Of a DNA stretch of 53,412 nucleotides, positions 35,120-42,816 are shown piece by piece. Position numbers and translations under genes: made by a program. Location: the NCBI GenBank assembly GCA_934597125.1, contig CAKTQM010000008.1:1-53412 (forward strand). Direction: 5' to 3'. Each line of letters starts with the position of its first letter. The stretch's first letter is position 1. The stretch is from an uncultured Oscillospiraceae bacterium. Lineage in GTDB: Bacteria; Bacillota; Clostridia; Oscillospirales; Oscillospiraceae. The notes beneath the pieces were generated by a model that saw nothing but the letters and a program-made list of their open reading frames with translations, was not told the DNA's origin and did no database searches.

Positions 35120-35400
35120 AAAATGCGACCAAAGGCAGTGAATGAGAGAGTAACCGGCACCTCCCGCTACAAGAGAGTCCGAACAGGTGAAAGCGGACGC
35201 GGCGAGCACCGGCGAACATGGCTCAGGAGCCGTCCGGCCAAGGGGCACGTCCCGTCAGGCCGGAACGGGAGGCGCCCGTTACCGCGCGGGGGTGTGGCTG
35301 CACCCCATAAGGCCCCGTCCGCAAGGGCGGCGCGAAGCAAGGTGGTACCGCGATGAAGTGAAAGTCGCCCTTGACATGATGTCAGGGGCGTTTTATTTTT
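35120..35400 (+). promoter_or_regulatory. T-box riboswitch, probably Met-specific
   Basis: The leader has an AGTA loop-E element, the AGAGAGTCCG/GGTGAAAGCGGAC apical part of stem I, and a GAAC-ATG specifier strand (ATG at 35218-35220). The T-box AAGGTGGTACCGCG is at 35339-35352. A terminator stem CGCCCTTGAC/GTCAGGGGCG (35366-35390) is followed by TTTTATTTTT. Uncharged tRNA-Met would favour the antiterminator and allow metG expression. Confidence 0.93.
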
Positions 35401-35479
35401 GCATACCCTCTGAAAAAAGCAGGAAAAATAATGTAAGCCGCCCTTCCATTCGGGGCGGCGGAAAAGGAGAGATATCCCC

Positions 35480-37444
35480 ATGGAAAAAAAGACGTTTTAT
35501 ATCACCACCCCCATCTATTACCCCTCGGACAAGCTGCACATCGGCCACAGCTACTGCACCGTGGCTACTGACGCCATCGCCCGCTATAAGCGCCTGCAGG
35601 GCTATGACGTCATGTTCCTGACCGGCACCGACGAGCACGGCCAGAAGATCGAGACCAAGGCTGAGGAAGCCGGCATGCCCCCCCAGGCCTTCGTGGATCG
35701 CATCGTAGACGGCGAGCGGGGCGTCCGCGACCTGTGGAAGCTGATGAATATTTCCAACGACCGTTTCATCCGTACTACCGACGATTACCACTGCGAAGCT
35801 GTCCAGAAGATTTTCAAGAAAATGTACGACAACGGCGACATCTACAAGGGCGCCTACAAGGGCAAGTACTGCACCCCCTGTGAATCCTTCTGGACAGAGA
35901 GCCAGCTGGTGGACGGCAAATGCCCCGACTGCGGCCGCGAAGTCCACGACGCCGAGGAGGAGGCATACTTCTTCCGCCTGAGCAAGTACGCCGATAAGGT
36001 ACAGCACCTGCTGGAGGACACCGACTTCCTGCAGCCCCGCACCCGCGTCAACGAGATGGTGAATAACTTCATCAAGCCCGGCCTGGAGGATCTGTGCGTC
36101 AGCCGCACCAGCTTCTCCTGGGGCATTCCCGTGGACTTTGACCCCGGCCACGTGGTCTACGTCTGGGTGGACGCCCTGTTCAATTACTGCACCGCCATGG
36201 GCCTTTATAACGACAAGTATCACGACTTTGACAAATACTGGCCCGCCGATTATCACATCGTGGGCAAGGAGATCGTCCGCTTCCACTCCATCATTTGGCC
36301 CGCCATGCTGATGAGCATGGGCCTGCCCCTGCCCAAGCATGTCTACGGCCACGGCTGGCTGGTGATCGACGGCGGCAAGATGTCCAAATCCAAGGGCAAT
36401 GTCGTCGATCCCTACGCCCTGTCCGAAATGTTCGGCGTGGATGCCCTGCGTTTCTTCCTGCTGCGCACCTTCCCCTTCGGTTCCGACGGCAACTTCTCCA
36501 ACGAGCTGCTGATCTCCACCATCAACACCGACCTTGCCAATAAGCTGGGCAACCTGGTAAGCCGCACCACCGGCATGGTGGAAAAGTACTTCGGCGGCAA
36601 GCTGCCTGCCGACCGCGAAGACGCCCCCGAGGATTGCGACCTGAAAAAGACCGTCTGCGCTCTCCGCGACCGCTACGAGGCCGAGATGGACAAGCTGCAG
36701 CTCCAGAACGGCATTGACGAGGTCTTCAAGGTCATCGACCGTGCCAACAAGTATATCGACGAGACCGCTCCCTGGGTGCTGGGTAAGGACGAGAGCAAGC
36801 GCACCCGCCTTGCCACCGTTCTCTATAATCTGCTGGAGACCATCCGCGTCTGCACCACCCTGCTGACCCCCGTTATGCCGGAGACCTGCGGCAAGATCTT
36901 CGAGAAGATCGGCGCCTCCGCCGCGGATCACGCCTGGGACAAGGCCAACGTCTGGGGTGTCCTGTCCGCCGAAGCTCAGGTCTCCAAGGGCGAGAATCTG
37001 TTCCCCCGCGTGGACACCGAAAAGGCGCTGGCGGAGCTGGAAGCCATGCAGGAGGCCCAGAAGAAGGCCGCTCTGCCCGCCATCGAGCTGGAGCCCTATG
37101 TGGAGCAGGAGGTGGACTTCGATACCTTCCTGAAATCCGATTTCCGCGCCGTGAAGATCAAAAACTGCGAAGCCGTCAAGAAGTCCGACAAGCTGCTGAA
37201 GTTCACCCTGGACGACGGCAGCGGCACCGACCGCGTCATCCTCTCCGGCATCCACCAGTACTATGAGCCGGAGCAGCTGATCGGCAAGACGGCCATCGCC
37301 ATTCTGAACCTGCCTCCCCGCAAGATGATGGGCATTCCCTCCTGCGGCATGCTGATCTCCGCCGTCCACAAGGAAAAGGGCGAGGAAAAGCTTCACCTGA
37401 TGATCATTGACGACAGCGTCCCTGCCGGCGCCAAGCTGTGCTGA
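35480..37444 (+). CDS. metG: Methionyl-tRNA synthetase with C-terminal tRNA-binding domain
   Basis: This class I synthetase charges tRNA-Met. The 654-residue product begins FYITTPIYYPSDKLHIGHSY, containing the HIGH motif. It has a zinc-binding region with CTPCESFW and CPDCGRE, the KMSKSKGN loop (about residue 301), the helical anticodon domain and a C-terminal EMAP/OB tRNA-binding domain (about 550-654). The latter shows SDFRAVKIKNCEAVKKSDKL. AAAGGAG precedes the ATG. Expression is controlled by the T-box leader. Confidence 0.98.
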   Translation: MEKKTFYITTPIYYPSDKLHIGHSYCTVATDAIARYKRLQGYDVMFLTGTDEHGQKIETKAEEAGMPPQAFVDRIVDGERGVRDLWKLMNISNDRFIRTTDDYHCEAVQKIFKKMYDNGDIYKGAYKGKYCTPCESFWTESQLVDGKCPDCGREVHDAEEEAYFFRLSKYADKVQHLLEDTDFLQPRTRVNEMVNNFIKPGLEDLCVSRTSFSWGIPVDFDPGHVVYVWVDALFNYCTAMGLYNDKYHDFDKYWPADYHIVGKEIVRFHSIIWPAMLMSMGLPLPKHVYGHGWLVIDGGKMSKSKGNVVDPYALSEMFGVDALRFFLLRTFPFGSDGNFSNELLISTINTDLANKLGNLVSRTTGMVEKYFGGKLPADREDAPEDCDLKKTVCALRDRYEAEMDKLQLQNGIDEVFKVIDRANKYIDETAPWVLGKDESKRTRLATVLYNLLETIRVCTTLLTPVMPETCGKIFEKIGASAADHAWDKANVWGVLSAEAQVSKGENLFPRVDTEKALAELEAMQEAQKKAALPAIELEPYVEQEVDFDTFLKSDFRAVKIKNCEAVKKSDKLLKFTLDDGSGTDRVILSGIHQYYEPEQLIGKTAIAILNLPPRKMMGIPSCGMLISAVHKEKGEEKLHLMIIDDSVPAGAKLC

Positions 37445-37472
37445 CTTTGTCAAACGGCAAACTAATGTAGAC

Positions 37473-37517
37473 AATCACGCTCCTTTGGGGTAAAATGACC
37501 CCCAAAGGAGCGTGATT
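37473..37517 (+). promoter_or_regulatory. Perfect 18-bp stem: metG terminator region and buried ribosome binding site
   Basis: AATCACGCTCCTTTGGGG (37473-37490) is the exact reverse complement of 37500-37517; the loop is 9 bases. The right arm contains AAAGGAG (37504-37510), the only ribosome binding site of the next gene, whose ATG is at 37522. There is no T-run of terminator type after the stem, only TTGTAATG. Confidence 0.85.
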
Positions 37518-37521
37518 TGTA

Positions 37522-37809
37522 ATGTTGACCTTATACGTAAAATACACCGCCAAGCCCGGCTGCCGCGAAAACTACGTCCGCACCATCGTGTCCGAGGGTA
37601 TCCTCACCGCCATCCGCGCCGAGGCGGGCTGCATCCGCTATGACTACTACTTCTCCGCCCAGGAGGAGAACGTGGTGCTGCTTATCGAACAGTGGGAGAC
37701 CGAGGAGCACCAGCGCGTCCACATGCAGCAGCCCCACATGGCCCGCCTGCGTGAGCTGAAAGCGCAGTATATCGACGCCACCACCATGGGAAAGGCAGAA
37801 CTGCTATGA
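37522..37809 (+). CDS. ABM-domain monooxygenase-like protein (YgiN type)
   Basis: The 95-residue product has the antibiotic-biosynthesis-monooxygenase dimeric fold. It shows LTLYVKYTAKPGCRENYVRT, then AEAGCIRYDYYFSAQEENVV and IEQWETEEHQRVHMQQPHMARL, all typical of YgiN-like putative quinol monooxygenases. The cofactor-free reaction and substrate are not known here. The gene overlaps tatD by 4 bases, and its ribosome binding site is inside an 18-bp stem. Confidence 0.85.
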   Translation: MLTLYVKYTAKPGCRENYVRTIVSEGILTAIRAEAGCIRYDYYFSAQEENVVLLIEQWETEEHQRVHMQQPHMARLRELKAQYIDATTMGKAELL

Positions 37810-38561
37810 CGCTGTTCGATACCCACGCCCACTATGATGACGAGGCCTTCGACGCTGACCGTGACGCGGTGCTTGCCGCCTTTGACGGTCTGGTGATCGA
37901 CCCGGGCTGCACGCTGGATTCCTCCCGTGCTGCCATCGCGCTGGCGGCGCGGCATCCCCATGTCTACGCCGCCGTGGGTATACACCCCGAAAACTGCGGC
38001 GATTTCATTCCGGAACATATTGATGCCCTCCGTCAACTGGCCCGGCAGCCCAAGGTGGTAGCCATCGGCGAGATCGGCCTGGACTATTACTGGCCGGAAA
38101 ACCCGCCCCGTGATTTCCAGCAGCAGGTGCTGCGCGCCCAGCTGGCCTTGGCGCAGGAGCTGAACCTGCCTGTCATTTTCCACGACCGCGACGCCCACGG
38201 CGACTCCCTGTCCATCGTCAGGGAGTATCCCGCTCTCCACGGCGTCTTTCACTGCTACTCCGGCAGTGTGGAAATGGCGGAGGAGTTGCTGTCTATGGGC
38301 TGGTATCTGGGGTTTGATGGCCCTGTTACCTATAAAAACGCCCGCAAAGCGGTGGCCGTGGCGGAGATGGCCCCCTTTGACCGAATCCTCATTGAGACGG
38401 ACTCTCCCTACATGTCCCCCGTCCCCCTGCGGGGAAAACGCAACGACTCCCGCAACGTGTTTTACATCGCCGAAAAGCTGGCCCAGCTCAAGGGTATGAC
38501 CGCAGAGGAAATGGCCCGACTGACCATGGAAAACGGGAAAAACCTGTTCGGCATCAAATAA
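37806..38561 (+). CDS. TatD family metal-dependent hydrolase
   Basis: TatD enzymes are metal-dependent nucleases of the amidohydrolase fold. The 251-residue product begins LFDTHAHYDDEAFDADRD (HxH metal site). It contains AVGIHPE, AIGEIGLDYYW, NLPVIFHDRDAH, GVFHCYSGS and the final ligand region ILIETDSPYMSPVP. All expected metal ligands are visible. The start overlaps the monooxygenase-like gene (ATGA), so the two are translationally coupled. Confidence 0.95.
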   Translation: MTLFDTHAHYDDEAFDADRDAVLAAFDGLVIDPGCTLDSSRAAIALAARHPHVYAAVGIHPENCGDFIPEHIDALRQLARQPKVVAIGEIGLDYYWPENPPRDFQQQVLRAQLALAQELNLPVIFHDRDAHGDSLSIVREYPALHGVFHCYSGSVEMAEELLSMGWYLGFDGPVTYKNARKAVAVAEMAPFDRILIETDSPYMSPVPLRGKRNDSRNVFYIAEKLAQLKGMTAEEMARLTMENGKNLFGIK

Positions 38562-38588
38562 AGCGAGAAAAGCGAAAAATCCTGAACT

Positions 38589-38627
38589 GAGGAATGAGAC
38601 GGCTCCAAGCCGCCTCATTCCTCTTTT
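38589..38627. terminator. Convergent terminator of tatD and the YheO-like gene
   Basis: GAGGAATGAGACGGC pairs with GCCGCCTCATTCCTC (one mismatch) and is followed by TTTT. The right arm overlaps the end of the minus-strand regulator gene. Confidence 0.8.
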
Positions 38628-39235
38628 ATCTCCTGCAAATACTTATACAGCGTGGGCTGGGCGATGTGCAGCAGCTGGCACACGGTGTTCACTGCGCCCC
38701 GGGCGCCGAAGATGCCCTTTTCATTCAGCCGCTTAATCAGCCGCAGCTTGGCCTCCTTGCTGTCGATGTCGGCGGGTTTCATGCGGGAGATCTCCCCCAG
38801 GATCATCTTCATCACCACATCGTCCAGACTGTCCCGATCCGGCTGTACCTGCGCCGCCGCGGGGCGGTCGCCGATAAAGGCGTCCAGCACCTGCTGCAAG
38901 TCCACATAGGCGCTGATGTCCTGATTCACGCACAGCACATAATCCAGCTTCCCCGCCTCGTCCCGAAAGAACAGAGAGGAGGAACGCAGCGGCGTGCCCA
39001 TGCGGCTGAAGCTCTTGTACCCCGTGGTGTAGTCAAAACCCTCCATGGCCCGCTGGCGGGCCACCAGCTCCATGGCGGGCAGCAGATCCTGCTGCCCCAC
39101 CGCCCGTCCGGTGATGTGCCCCTGGGCGATCCAGATGATGACGCCCTCCTTGTTGTGCAGCACTACCTCCGTCTGGGGCCCCATGACGTGGGTGAGGAAA
39201 TCGCAGAATTTGATCAAAAGTTTCTCCCGTTCCAT
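38615..39235 (-). CDS. YheO-like regulator (PAS-type domain plus helix-turn-helix)
   Basis: The 206-residue product has an N-terminal YheO-like PAS domain (about 1-115), with GPQTEVVLHNKEGVIIWIAQ, RSSSLFFRDEAGKLDYVLC and VNQDISAY. A C-terminal helix-turn-helix contains RLIKRLNEKGIFGARGAVN and QPTLYKYLQEI. Relatives sense small molecules and regulate nearby operons. The ATG at 39235 is preferred over a GTG at 39247 on spacing from AAAGGTGG. It is divergent from the 2-oxoacid oxidoreductase operon and is its likely regulator. Confidence 0.85.
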   Translation of the reverse strand: MEREKLLIKFCDFLTHVMGPQTEVVLHNKEGVIIWIAQGHITGRAVGQQDLLPAMELVARQRAMEGFDYTTGYKSFSRMGTPLRSSSLFFRDEAGKLDYVLCVNQDISAYVDLQQVLDAFIGDRPAAAQVQPDRDSLDDVVMKMILGEISRMKPADIDSKEAKLRLIKRLNEKGIFGARGAVNTVCQLLHIAQPTLYKYLQEIKEE

Positions 39236-39253
39236 GGCCTGTCCCACCTTTTC

Positions 39254-39269
39254 AGATAAGATTTTATCT
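39254..39269. promoter_or_regulatory. Inverted repeat, candidate operator of the YheO-like regulator
   Basis: AGATAA-GATT-TTATCT is a perfect 6-bp inverted repeat in the divergent promoter region, near a likely -10 of the regulator gene. AGATAA recurs at 39342-39347, just before the operon's first gene. Confidence 0.45.
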
Positions 39270-39284
39270 AAATTCTACACGCGG

Positions 39285-39313
39285 TTGACAAGAATTGCAA
39301 GACATGTTACACT
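39285..39313 (+). promoter_or_regulatory. Promoter of the 2-oxoacid oxidoreductase operon
   Basis: TTGACA (39285-39290), a 17-base spacer and TACACT (39308-39313) lie 58 bases before the ATPase gene. Confidence 0.78.
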
Positions 39314-39371
39314 CCAGACAATAGAAAAATTTTATACACATAGATAATTTTTACATATCGAGGTGAATACC

Positions 39372-40046
39372 ATGGCATGGGAGACACTGCGGCGGCAGCC
39401 GAATACCGTCTTTCTGGGCGAAGCCGGCTGCGGCAAATCGGAACTGGCGGTGCATCTGGCCTTGGAGCTGGCAGGGCAGGGACGGGAAGTCCACTTCTTC
39501 GATCTCGACCAGACCAAGCCCCTGATGCGTTCCCGTGACGCGGAAGCCATTCTGGAAAGCGCAGGCGTCACCGTCCACTTCGAGCAGCAGTGCGCCGACG
39601 CGCCCACACAGGTAGGAGGGCTTGTGCCGTTGCTGTTGGACGAGGAAAAGGCCGTCATCCTGGACGTAGGCGGCAACGACACCGGCGCGAAGCTCATCGG
39701 CGGCTATGCCCACCTGCTGAAAACCGCTGACGTCTGGTTCGTGGTAAACCCCTACCGCCCCTGGTCGGCCACCACGGAGCATATCGACGGGACGCTCAGC
39801 GCGATCCTGAGAGCCTCCCGCTTGAAAATGCCCCGGTTTCTGCTGAACCCCAATCTGGGCGGAGACACCACACTGGCGGAGTATCTGGACGGCGTCCGGC
39901 AGGGGCTGGAAATGCTGAGTCCCTACGTCACCGTAGAGGCCGCCGCCGTGCCCGCCCCGCTATATGAGCAGGCCAAAGAGGAAACGCCCCTACCGCTGAT
40001 CCCCATTACATCCCATATATCCGTCCCGGAAGCGGGACTTGAGTGA
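39372..40046 (+). CDS. P-loop ATPase linked to 2-oxoacid oxidoreductase
   Basis: The 224-residue product has Walker A GEAGCGKSELAVHLA (about 16-30), a FFDLDQTKPLMRS strand, a Walker B-like AVILDVGGNDTGAKL strand, and FVVNPYRPW near residue 120. The fold resembles MinD/ParA-like or nucleotide-switch P-loop proteins. I do not know a named family. It is the first gene of the Vor operon and lies 17 bases before the ferredoxin gene, so maturation or regulation of the complex is a reasonable guess. The ATG at 39372 has GAGG upstream. Confidence 0.7.
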   Translation: MAWETLRRQPNTVFLGEAGCGKSELAVHLALELAGQGREVHFFDLDQTKPLMRSRDAEAILESAGVTVHFEQQCADAPTQVGGLVPLLLDEEKAVILDVGGNDTGAKLIGGYAHLLKTADVWFVVNPYRPWSATTEHIDGTLSAILRASRLKMPRFLLNPNLGGDTTLAEYLDGVRQGLEMLSPYVTVEAAAVPAPLYEQAKEETPLPLIPITSHISVPEAGLE

Positions 40047-40063
40047 AAAGAGGAGGAAACACT

Positions 40064-40267
40064 ATGCCGCAAGTCACCATCCGCGCGGAGAGCTGCAAAA
40101 GCTGCGGCTACTGCGTGAAGTTCTGTCCCAAGGGCGTGCTGGCCGTGGGACACGACGTGAACTCCAAGGGCTACCCCTACGTCACGGCGGCCCATCCGGA
40201 GAACTGCATCGGCTGCGCCATCTGCGGCCGCATGTGTCCCGACGCCGCCATCGAAGTGTATAAGTAA
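40064..40267 (+). CDS. vorD: 2-oxoacid:ferredoxin oxidoreductase delta subunit (2[4Fe-4S] ferredoxin)
   Basis: The 67-residue product has two CxxCxxCxxxC cluster motifs: CKSCGYCVKFCPKGV and CIGCAICGRMCPDAAIEVY. It passes electrons from the thiamine-diphosphate catalytic core to ferredoxin. The ATG at 40064 follows AGGAGG. It is separated from vorB by 12 bases. Confidence 0.9.
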   Translation: MPQVTIRAESCKSCGYCVKFCPKGVLAVGHDVNSKGYPYVTAAHPENCIGCAICGRMCPDAAIEVYK

Positions 40268-40279
40268 GGAGGGAAGAAC

Positions 40280-41359
40280 ATGGCAAGAGTATTTATGAAG
40301 GGCACCGAGGCCATTGCCGAGGCCGCGGTGCGCAGCGGCTGCCGGTTCTTCGCCGGCTATCCCATCACCCCCCAGAACGAGATCCCCGAATATCTGGCCC
40401 GCCGCATGCCGGAGGTAGGCGGCACCTTCGTCCAGGGTGAGAGCGAGGTGGCCTCCATCAATATGGTCTACGGCTCCGCCGGTACCGGCACACGGGCCAT
40501 GACCAGTTCCAGCTCCTGCGGCATCAGCCTCATGAGTGAGGGCATCAGCTTCTGCGCCAGCGCCCGCCTGCCCATGGTGTATGTCAACGTGCAGCGGGGC
40601 GGCCCCGCCATCGGCACCATCCAGCCCGCCCAGCAGGACTATACCCAGGCCACCAAGGCCAGCGGCAACGGCGGTTTCCGCATGATGGTGTTCTCTCCCG
40701 CCACGGTGCAGGAGGCGGTGGACATGACCTATGCCGCCTTCGACTATGCCCAGCGGGATCATAACCCCGTCCTTATCCTCACCGACGGCGTCATGGGCAC
40801 CATTATGGAACCGGTGGAGCTGCCGGAAATGCGCAGCGACGAGGAAGTGAAAGCCTTGAAGGACGCTCTGCGTCCCACTTCCGCCGTGGGCCATGATTCC
40901 ACCAGGGAGCCTCGCGGCGTGGTGGCGGCGGGCCGCTGGTCGACGAAAGATCAGGAGCAATCCTGCCGGGATATGGAGGCCCTGTACGAGAGCTGGAAAC
41001 AGGACGTGCAGGTGGAGACCCTGTTCCTTGACGATGCTGAACTTGTTCTGACCGGCTACGGCATCTGCGGACGTATCGCCCGCAGCGCGGTGAAGCTGCT
41101 GCGCAGTCAGGGCTATAAGGTGGGCTTCATCCGCCCCAAGACCATCAATCCCTTCCCCTACGACACCTACGCCGGGCTGAACTTTAATCAGGTCAAGGTC
41201 ATTCTGGATGTGGAAATGTCCATTCCCGCCCAGATGGTCAACGATGTAAAGCTGGCGGTCATGGATCGCTGTCCCATCCACACCTGCCTCCACGCGGGCG
41301 GCGAGATCATGGGCCGCGATGAGGTCATTCAGGCAGCCAAAGCGCTGCTGGAACGCTGA
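40280..41359 (+). CDS. vorB: 2-oxoacid:ferredoxin oxidoreductase alpha subunit (VorB type)
   Basis: The 359-residue subunit begins FMKGTEAIAEAAVRSGCRFF and AGYPITPQNEIPEYL, with QGESEVASINMVYGSAGTGT and TSSSSCGISLMSEGISF, as in 3-methyl-2-oxobutanoate and related 2-oxoacid oxidoreductases. With the beta, gamma and delta subunits it decarboxylates branched-chain or other 2-oxoacids to acyl-CoA and reduces ferredoxin. The branched-chain preference is inferred from the VorB-like length and motifs; 2-oxoglutarate is an alternative. Confidence 0.9.
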   Translation: MARVFMKGTEAIAEAAVRSGCRFFAGYPITPQNEIPEYLARRMPEVGGTFVQGESEVASINMVYGSAGTGTRAMTSSSSCGISLMSEGISFCASARLPMVYVNVQRGGPAIGTIQPAQQDYTQATKASGNGGFRMMVFSPATVQEAVDMTYAAFDYAQRDHNPVLILTDGVMGTIMEPVELPEMRSDEEVKALKDALRPTSAVGHDSTREPRGVVAAGRWSTKDQEQSCRDMEALYESWKQDVQVETLFLDDAELVLTGYGICGRIARSAVKLLRSQGYKVGFIRPKTINPFPYDTYAGLNFNQVKVILDVEMSIPAQMVNDVKLAVMDRCPIHTCLHAGGEIMGRDEVIQAAKALLER

Positions 41360-41375
41360 AAGGAGGCGCCGGAAT

Positions 41376-42128
41376 ATGGAAAAAGTATACGCGAGAACGA
41401 AAGGCATCAAGGCCGACATGGTGTCCGGCTTCTGCCCCGGCTGCATGCACTCCACCATCATCAAGCTCATCGGCGAGGTGCTGGAGGAGATGAACCTGCT
41501 GGACAAGGCCGCCTGCGCCGTGGGCGTGGGCTGCTGCGGCCTGCATATGGATTACATCACCTACGATTACTTTCTGGCGGCCCATGGCCGCGCCTGCGCG
41601 GTAGCCACCGGTGCCAAGCGCAGCAACCCGGAATCGTTGGTGTTCACCTATCAGGGCGACGGCGATTTGGCCTCCATCGGCCTTGCCGAGACCATGTCCG
41701 CCGCCAACCGCGGAGAGAACATCTCCGTCATTTTCGTTAATAACGGCATCTACGGCATGACCGGCGGCCAGATGGCCCCGACGACACTGGTAGGCATGAA
41801 GGCCACCACCGCCCCCAAAGGCCGTGATCCCAAGGAGCATGGCTACCCCATGCACATGTGCGAGATCCTCAATCAGCTGACGGCCCCCTACTATCTGGAG
41901 CGCACCAGCTGCAACACCCCTGCTAATGTAGCCAAGACGAAAGCGGCCATCAAGAAGGCCTTCCAGAACCAACTGGACGGCAAGGGCTTCTCCATGGTGG
42001 AGATCGTCACCAGCTGTCCCACCAACTGGGGCCTTGACCCGCTGGAGTCCCTGGACTTCCTGGAGCAGAACATGCTGAAGGAATTTCCTCTGGGCGTGAT
42101 CCGGGACAAGAGCAAGGAGGAGGCGTGA
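41376..42128 (+). CDS. vorA: 2-oxoacid:ferredoxin oxidoreductase beta subunit (thiamine diphosphate-binding)
   Basis: The 250-residue product contains FCPGCMHSTIIKLI and the thiamine-diphosphate/Mg site: FTYQGDGDLASIG followed by FVNNGIYGMTGGQMAPTT. It forms the active site with VorB. The ATG at 41376 is used because AAAGGAGG lies upstream. The gene ends 2 bases before vorC. Confidence 0.92.
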   Translation: MEKVYARTKGIKADMVSGFCPGCMHSTIIKLIGEVLEEMNLLDKAACAVGVGCCGLHMDYITYDYFLAAHGRACAVATGAKRSNPESLVFTYQGDGDLASIGLAETMSAANRGENISVIFVNNGIYGMTGGQMAPTTLVGMKATTAPKGRDPKEHGYPMHMCEILNQLTAPYYLERTSCNTPANVAKTKAAIKKAFQNQLDGKGFSMVEIVTSCPTNWGLDPLESLDFLEQNMLKEFPLGVIRDKSKEEA

Positions 42129-42130
42129 AT

Positions 42131-42676
42131 ATGGAACGGAATCTGATGGTAGCCGGTTTCGGCGGACAGGGCGTCATGACCCTGGGTAAGTTCCTGGCGG
42201 AAGCCACCTGCGACAGTACGGATAAAAACGTCACATTCTTCCCCTCCTACGGCGCGGAGCAGCGGGGCGGAACGGCCAACTGCTATGTGGTTATCTCCGA
42301 TGACGACATCGGCGCGCCGCTGGGCGACAGCATGGATGACCTGATCGTCATGAACGATCCCAGCCTGAACAAGTTCCTCTATAAGCTTGTCCCCGGCGGC
42401 ACCCTGTTCATCAACAGCTCCATCGTGAAAAGCGAAATCACCCGCGGCGATGTAAAGGTGGTGAAGGTTCCCGTCACCGAGATGGCTTTGGAGATGGGCA
42501 ACGCCAAGGTACTGAACATCGTCATGCTGGGCGCTTATGTGGGTTATACGCAAGTGGTGCCGGAGGACGTGGTGTGGCAGACCATTGAGCACAAGCTGGG
42601 CAAAAAGCCCAAGCTGTTGCCCCTGAACAAGCAGGCCTTTGAAGCTGGCCTGAAAATCGGCAAGGAAGCCCGATGA
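42131..42676 (+). CDS. vorC: 2-oxoacid:ferredoxin oxidoreductase gamma subunit
   Basis: The 181-residue product begins LMVAGFGGQGVMTLGKFLAE, the typical nucleotide-like loop of gamma subunits, and has FFPSYGAEQRGGTANCYVVI. It completes the four-subunit enzyme. The ATG at 42131 has AAGGAGG 10 bases before it; a GTG at 42125 is too close to that site. Confidence 0.92.
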   Translation: MERNLMVAGFGGQGVMTLGKFLAEATCDSTDKNVTFFPSYGAEQRGGTANCYVVISDDDIGAPLGDSMDDLIVMNDPSLNKFLYKLVPGGTLFINSSIVKSEITRGDVKVVKVPVTEMALEMGNAKVLNIVMLGAYVGYTQVVPEDVVWQTIEHKLGKKPKLLPLNKQAFEAGLKIGKEAR

Positions 42677-42702
42677 AGGGGAATAATTTCCCCAAACGAA
42701 AC

Positions 42703-42737
42703 AGAGCCGCGCGGATGTTTCGCCGCGCGGCTCTTGT
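42703..42737 (+). terminator. Terminator of the 2-oxoacid oxidoreductase operon
   Basis: AGAGCCGCGCGG pairs perfectly with CCGCGCGGCTCT around an 8-base loop and is followed by TGTGTTT. Confidence 0.82.
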
Positions 42738-42816
42738 GTTTCATTGAATCATTTGGTAAACTGAATAAGAGAGCGTGAAAAATTTCACAGTAGAAAGATA
42801 TTTGGAGGGTTTCCCT

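Noticed and set aside
35393..37474. A 693-codon open frame antisense to metG
   Set aside because: No motif or start signal; metG is unmistakable on the plus strand.
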